Source: Streptomyces bambusae
Lineage (GTDB): Bacteria > Actinomycetota > Actinomycetes > Streptomycetales > Streptomycetaceae
Direction of reading: 5' to 3'
DNA length: 64,000 bases
Assembly: GCF_020532645.1 (NCBI RefSeq)
Contig: NZ_JAJAUZ010000025.1
Span: forward strand, 1-64,000
The notes under the pieces were generated by a model. It worked only from the letters and a program-made list of their open reading frames with translations. It did not search any database and was not told where the DNA came from. The position numbers and the translations under genes are program-made. Positions within the stretch are counted from its first letter, which is position 1, and every line of letters begins with the position of its first letter. This document shows positions 60,426-64,000 of the stretch, one piece after another.

Positions 60426-62051
60426 ATGCGCGGAGCCACGCACGCCAAGTGGGCCGCATGCGCGGTGGCCGTCGCCCTCGGAGCGACGGCCTGCGGCGGC
60501 GGAAGCGACGGCGGCGGAGGTGACGGCGCCGGCATCGTGAGCTCCTCCTGGGGAGACCCGCAGAACCCTCTGGAACCGGCGAACACCAACGAGGTGCAGG
60601 GCGGCAAGGTCCTCGACATGCTCTTCCGGGGCCTCAAACGCTACGACCCGGAGACCGGCGAGGCGGTGAACATGGTCGCCGAGTCGATCGAGAGCACCGA
60701 CCAGCAGAACTTCACCGTGACCCTGAAGGACGGCTGGAAGTTCAGCAACGACGAACCGGTCACCGCGCAGTCCTTCGTGGACGCCTGGAACTACGCCGCG
60801 GACGTCCGCAGCAAGCAGAACAACTCCCCGTTCTTCAGCAACATCGTCGGCTACGAGGACGTCCACCCGGAGTCCGGCGACCCCAAGACGAAGACCATGA
60901 AGGGCCTGGTCGTCAAGGACGCCAAGACCTTCACCGTGGCCCTCACGGACAGGTTCTCCACCTGGCCCGACACCCTCGGCTACCAGGCCTTCTCCCCGCT
61001 CCCCAAGTCCTTCTTCACCGACCACGCGGGCTGGCTGGACAAGCCGGTCGGCAACGGCCCGTACACGGTGGACTCGTACACCAAGGGCAGCGGCATGAAG
61101 CTGCGCAAGTGGGACGGCTACACCGGCCCCGACAAGGCGCAGAACGGCGGCGTCGACCTCAAGGTCTACACCGACAACAACACCGCCTACACCGACCTGA
61201 TCGCCGGCAACCTCGACCTGGTCGACGACGTCCCTGCCCAGCAGCTGAAGAACGTCAAGAACGACCTCGGCGACCGGTACATCAACCAGCCCGCCCTGAT
61301 CATCCAGACCCTCACCTTCCCGCTGTACGACCCGGGATGGAGCAAGGCCGGGATGGAGAAGGTCCGCCAGGGCATCTCCCGCGCCATCAACCGCGAGGAG
61401 ATCACCAAGCAGATCTTCCAGGACACCCGCACGCCCGCCAAGGACTGGACCTCCTCCGCCCTCGGCGAGAAGGGCGGCTTCAAGGACATGTGCGGCGACC
61501 TGTGCACGTACGACCCGGCCGCCGCGAAGAAGCTGATCGAGGACGGCGGCGGACTGCCCGGCGGCAAGGTCACCGTCACCTCGAACGTGGACACCGGCTC
61601 CCACCGGGTGTGGATGGACGCCGTCTGCAACAGCATCAACAACGCGCTGGGCCGCGGCCCGGTCTGCACCGTCAACCCGGTCGGCACCTTCGCGGACTAC
61701 CGCAACCAGCAGAGCTCGTACAAGCTCACCGGCCCGTTCCGGTCCGGCTGGCAGGGCGACTACCCGCTGATCCAGAACTTCCTGCAACCGCTGTACTACA
61801 CCGGCGCCTCCTCCAACTACGGGAAGTTCAGCAACAAGGACTTCGACAAGCTCGTCGACGAGGCCAACGCCGAGAGCGACACCGCCAAGGCCATCGCCAA
61901 GTTCCAGGACGCCGAGAAGATCCTGGCCCAGCAGATGCCGTCCATCCCGCTCTGGTACCAGAACGGCAGCGCCGGCTACTCCGAGCGCCTCTCCGACGTC
62001 AAGCTCAACCAGTTCAGCGTCCCCGTCTACGACCAGATCAAGGTCGGCTGA
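60426..62051 (+). CDS. Oligopeptide ABC transporter substrate-binding lipoprotein (operon 2)
   Basis: A 541-aa family 5 binding lipoprotein with lipobox GATACGGG and a short Gly/Ser/Asp linker. Motifs: WGDPQNPLEPANTNEVQGG, VTLKDGWKFSNDEPVTAQSF, PVGNGPYTVDSYTKG and SIPLWYQNGSAGYSERLSD. Paralogue of 53432-55066; both start MRGA and keep the same order of blocks, but side-chain differences imply another peptide set. GAGGAGG precedes ATG 60426. Confidence 0.95.
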   Translation: MRGATHAKWAACAVAVALGATACGGGSDGGGGDGAGIVSSSWGDPQNPLEPANTNEVQGGKVLDMLFRGLKRYDPETGEAVNMVAESIESTDQQNFTVTLKDGWKFSNDEPVTAQSFVDAWNYAADVRSKQNNSPFFSNIVGYEDVHPESGDPKTKTMKGLVVKDAKTFTVALTDRFSTWPDTLGYQAFSPLPKSFFTDHAGWLDKPVGNGPYTVDSYTKGSGMKLRKWDGYTGPDKAQNGGVDLKVYTDNNTAYTDLIAGNLDLVDDVPAQQLKNVKNDLGDRYINQPALIIQTLTFPLYDPGWSKAGMEKVRQGISRAINREEITKQIFQDTRTPAKDWTSSALGEKGGFKDMCGDLCTYDPAAAKKLIEDGGGLPGGKVTVTSNVDTGSHRVWMDAVCNSINNALGRGPVCTVNPVGTFADYRNQQSSYKLTGPFRSGWQGDYPLIQNFLQPLYYTGASSNYGKFSNKDFDKLVDEANAESDTAKAIAKFQDAEKILAQQMPSIPLWYQNGSAGYSERLSDVKLNQFSVPVYDQIKVG

Positions 62052-62068
62052 CCCACACGCCACCAGAC

Positions 62069-62113
62069 GTGGCCGCCCCGGCGCGCGGCATCCGCCGCCG
62101 GGGCCGCGGCCAC
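62069..62113 (+). terminator. Intra-operon hairpin of operon 2
   Basis: GTGGCCGCCCCGGCG can pair with CGCCGGGGCCGCGGCCAC with small bulges, between binding-protein and permease genes, at the same place as the hairpin in operon 1 (55091-55121). Confidence 0.6.
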
Positions 62114-62134
62114 CGAGACCCCGGAGGCGTCTAG

Positions 62135-63058
62135 ATGGGACGCTACGTCATCCGCCGGCTGCTCCAGATGATCCCCGTGTTCATCGGCAGCACCTTCCTG
62201 ATCTTCCTCATGGTGTACGCGCTGGGCGACCCGGTCGCGGCCCTCTTCGGCGACAAGGCCCCGGACCCGGCGACCGCCGCCCGCATCCGCAAGGACCTCT
62301 ACCTCGACCAGCCCCTGTGGAAGCAGTACCTGCACTACATGGGCCAGATCTTCCAGGGCGACTTCGGCACCGCCTTCAACGGCCAGCCCGTCACCGAGCT
62401 GATGGCCTCCGCCTTCCCCGTCACCCTGCGGCTGACCATCGTCGCCATCCTCATCGAGATCGTCGTCGGCATCACCCTCGGCGTCGTCAGCGGCCTGCGC
62501 CGCGGCCAGCTCGTGGACACCAGCCTGCTGGTCCTGACCCTCGTGGTCATCTCGGTGCCGGTCTTCGTCACCGGGTACGTGCTCCAGTTCCTCCTCGGCG
62601 TGAAATGGGGCTGGGTGCGCCCCACCGTGTCCTCCGACGCCCCGTTCAACGAGCTGATCCTGCCGGGCGTCGTGCTCGCCCTGGTCTCCCTCGCCTACGT
62701 CACCCGGCTCAGCCGCACGTCGATCGCCGAGAACGTCAAGGCCGACTACGTCCGCACCGCCGTCGCCAAGGGCCTGCCGCGCCGCCGCGTCATCACCCGG
62801 CACCTGCTGCGCAACTCCCTCATCCCGGTGGTCACGTTCATCGGCACCGACATCGGCGCCCTGATGGGCGGCGCCATCATCACCGAGCGGATCTTCAACA
62901 TCCACGGCGTCGGCTACCAGCTCTACCAGGGCATCCTGCGCAACAACGCCCCCACGGTGGTCGGCTTCGTGACCATCCTCGTGATCGTCTTCCTGCTGGC
63001 GAACCTGCTCGTCGACCTGCTCTACGCGGTCCTGGACCCGAGGATCCGTTATGCCTGA
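62135..63058 (+). CDS. oppB: Oligopeptide ABC transporter permease (OppB type, operon 2)
   Basis: A 307-aa permease very like that at 55235-56167 (start MGRYVIRRLLQMIPVFIGST; EAA loop KADYVRTAVAKGLPRRRVIT). ATG 62135 follows GGAGG at 62122-62126. Overlaps the next permease gene by 8 nt exactly as in operon 1. Confidence 0.95.
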   Translation: MGRYVIRRLLQMIPVFIGSTFLIFLMVYALGDPVAALFGDKAPDPATAARIRKDLYLDQPLWKQYLHYMGQIFQGDFGTAFNGQPVTELMASAFPVTLRLTIVAILIEIVVGITLGVVSGLRRGQLVDTSLLVLTLVVISVPVFVTGYVLQFLLGVKWGWVRPTVSSDAPFNELILPGVVLALVSLAYVTRLSRTSIAENVKADYVRTAVAKGLPRRRVITRHLLRNSLIPVVTFIGTDIGALMGGAIITERIFNIHGVGYQLYQGILRNNAPTVVGFVTILVIVFLLANLLVDLLYAVLDPRIRYA

Positions 63059-64000
63059 GCCGTACGACCCGCTCCAGCCCGGCGAGAAGGAAGTCATCGC
63101 CCCCACCGGACAGGGCGGGCCCATGGACCTCGCGCTCGAAGAGGCCCAGAGCCTGGAGAAGACCCTCGAACCGGCCGGCCCCGGCCCCCAGGAGAAGGCC
63201 CGCTCGCTGTGGTCCGACGCCTGGCACCAGCTGCGCCGCAACCCGGTCTTCGTCATCTCCCTGCTGCTGATCCTGTTCCTCGTCGTCATCTCGATCTGGC
63301 CGCAGCTCATCGCGAGCGGCGACCCGCTCCAGTGCGACCTGTCCAAGTCCCAGCAGGGCTCCGAGCCGGGCCACCCGTTCGGCTTCGACACCCAGGGCTG
63401 CGACGTGTACACCCGTACCGTCTACGGCGCCCAGGCCTCCATCACCGTCGGCATCTGCGCCACCGTCGGCGCGGCCCTGCTCGGCTCGCTGCTCGGCGGG
63501 CTGGCCGGGTTCTTCGGCGGCTGGTGGGACGCCGTGCTGTCCCGGGTCGCCGACATCTTCTTCGGCATCCCGGTGATCCTCGGCGGCCTGGTGCTCCTGT
63601 CCGTGGTCACCAGCACCACCGTCTGGCCCGTGGTCGGCTTCATCGTGCTGCTCGGCTGGCCGCAGATCGCCCGCATCGCCCGCGGCTCCGTCATCACCGC
63701 CAAGCAGAACGACTACGTGCAGGCCGCCCGCGCCCTCGGCGCCGGCAACGGCCGGATGCTGCTGCGGCACGTGGCGCCCAACGCGATCGCCCCCGTCATC
63801 GTCGTCGCGACGATCGCCCTGGGCACGTACATCTCGCTGGAGGCCACCCTGTCCTTCCTCGGCGTCGGCCTGCGGCCGCCCACGGTCTCCTGGGGCATCG
63901 ACATCTCCAACGCGGCCTCCCAGATCCGCAACGCGCCGCACATGCTGCTGTGGCCGGCCGGCGCGCTGAGCATCACCGTGCTGGCGTTCATCATGCTCGG
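63051..64000 (+). CDS. oppC: Oligopeptide ABC transporter permease (OppC type, operon 2), partial
   Basis: Starts at ATG 63051 and runs off the right edge after about 316 codons with no stop. It has the cytoplasmic N-terminus (about 1-60, longer than in operon 1), WHQLRRNPVFVISLLLILFL first helix, FGFDTQGCDVYTRTVYGAQ loop and the EAA region KQNDYVQAARALGAGNGRML. Two cysteines in the extracytoplasmic loop (QCDLSKSQ and QGCDVY), absent from the first paralogue, might pair. Two ATPase genes are expected just outside the window. Confidence 0.93.
   Translation, partial: MPEPYDPLQPGEKEVIAPTGQGGPMDLALEEAQSLEKTLEPAGPGPQEKARSLWSDAWHQLRRNPVFVISLLLILFLVVISIWPQLIASGDPLQCDLSKSQQGSEPGHPFGFDTQGCDVYTRTVYGAQASITVGICATVGAALLGSLLGGLAGFFGGWWDAVLSRVADIFFGIPVILGGLVLLSVVTSTTVWPVVGFIVLLGWPQIARIARGSVITAKQNDYVQAARALGAGNGRMLLRHVAPNAIAPVIVVATIALGTYISLEATLSFLGVGLRPPTVSWGIDISNAASQIRNAPHMLLWPAGALSITVLAFIML

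Overview
The window is high-GC actinobacterial DNA, almost certainly a Streptomyces chromosome. The evidence is a WhiB-like protein beside glpX, SpoIIE/RsbW-type signalling genes, XRE/DUF5753 regulators, strongly biased third codon positions, many GTG and TTG starts, and a house-keeping order (fumarase, wbl, glpX, DUF4245, nitroreductase, xseBA, ispH, ppgK, ychF) that I recall from Streptomyces genomes. No rRNA and no CRISPR array was seen.

Region 1 (1-3712): an arylamine N-acetyltransferase, a secreted allene-oxide-cyclase-barrel protein, a four-gene minus-strand module (65-aa protein, DUF6879, XRE/DUF5753, 67-aa protein) and an orphan 3' end of the fumarase gene with its own terminator.

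Region 2 (3694-12597): a compact integrated element of about 8.9 kb bounded by a 19-bp direct repeat that lies inside the class I fumarase coding sequence. It carries a large serine integrase, a winged-helix (replication-initiator-like) protein, a small Cys-pair protein and an HK97-type major capsid protein on the plus strand. Its minus strand holds small cargo genes, a tRNA-like gene with an expanded anticodon loop, and a second copy of the XRE/DUF6879 module. No portal, terminase, protease or tail gene was found. Integration replaced the last ~21 residues of fumarase with an element-encoded tail; the displaced tail remains at 3631-3712. Region 1 also keeps a deletion scar of the element's own right-end gene order, which suggests an earlier element at the same site or a capture of host flank.

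Region 3 (12513-25353): conserved core metabolism and genome maintenance: fumarase, DUF1707 membrane-stress-type protein, WhiB-like protein, GlpX, DUF4245 protein, nitroreductase, exonuclease VII, APC permease, IspH, polyphosphate glucokinase, DUF6542 protein, YchF.

Region 4 (25354-37929): accessory and envelope genes: a broken RelE-like toxin next to an intact YefM-YoeB pair, a broken Uma2-family gene, a DIP1984-like protein, a tRNA T-arm remnant with a possible decayed DUF397 gene, a translationally coupled set of two membrane-anchored esterases and a trypsin-like protease, a DMT exporter, a PEP mutase/isocitrate lyase-family protein beside a 12-bp tandem repeat, a secreted subtilase, a GntR regulator, a SPOR protein, a Nudix hydrolase and an RsbW-like kinase.

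Region 5 (38117-50830): a PAS-GAF-SpoIIE-HATPase signalling protein, PspA with a TPM-domain partner, a succinate dehydrogenase/fumarate reductase operon (iron-sulfur, flavoprotein, cytochrome b), and a family 5 solute-binding lipoprotein with a large disordered insert.

Region 6 (51113-64000): TypA/BipA, then two oligopeptide ABC operons in tandem. The first is complete (binding protein, two permeases, two ATPases) with a hairpin after the binding-protein gene. A GNAT acetyltransferase separates it from a second binding protein and two permeases; the last permease runs off the right edge.
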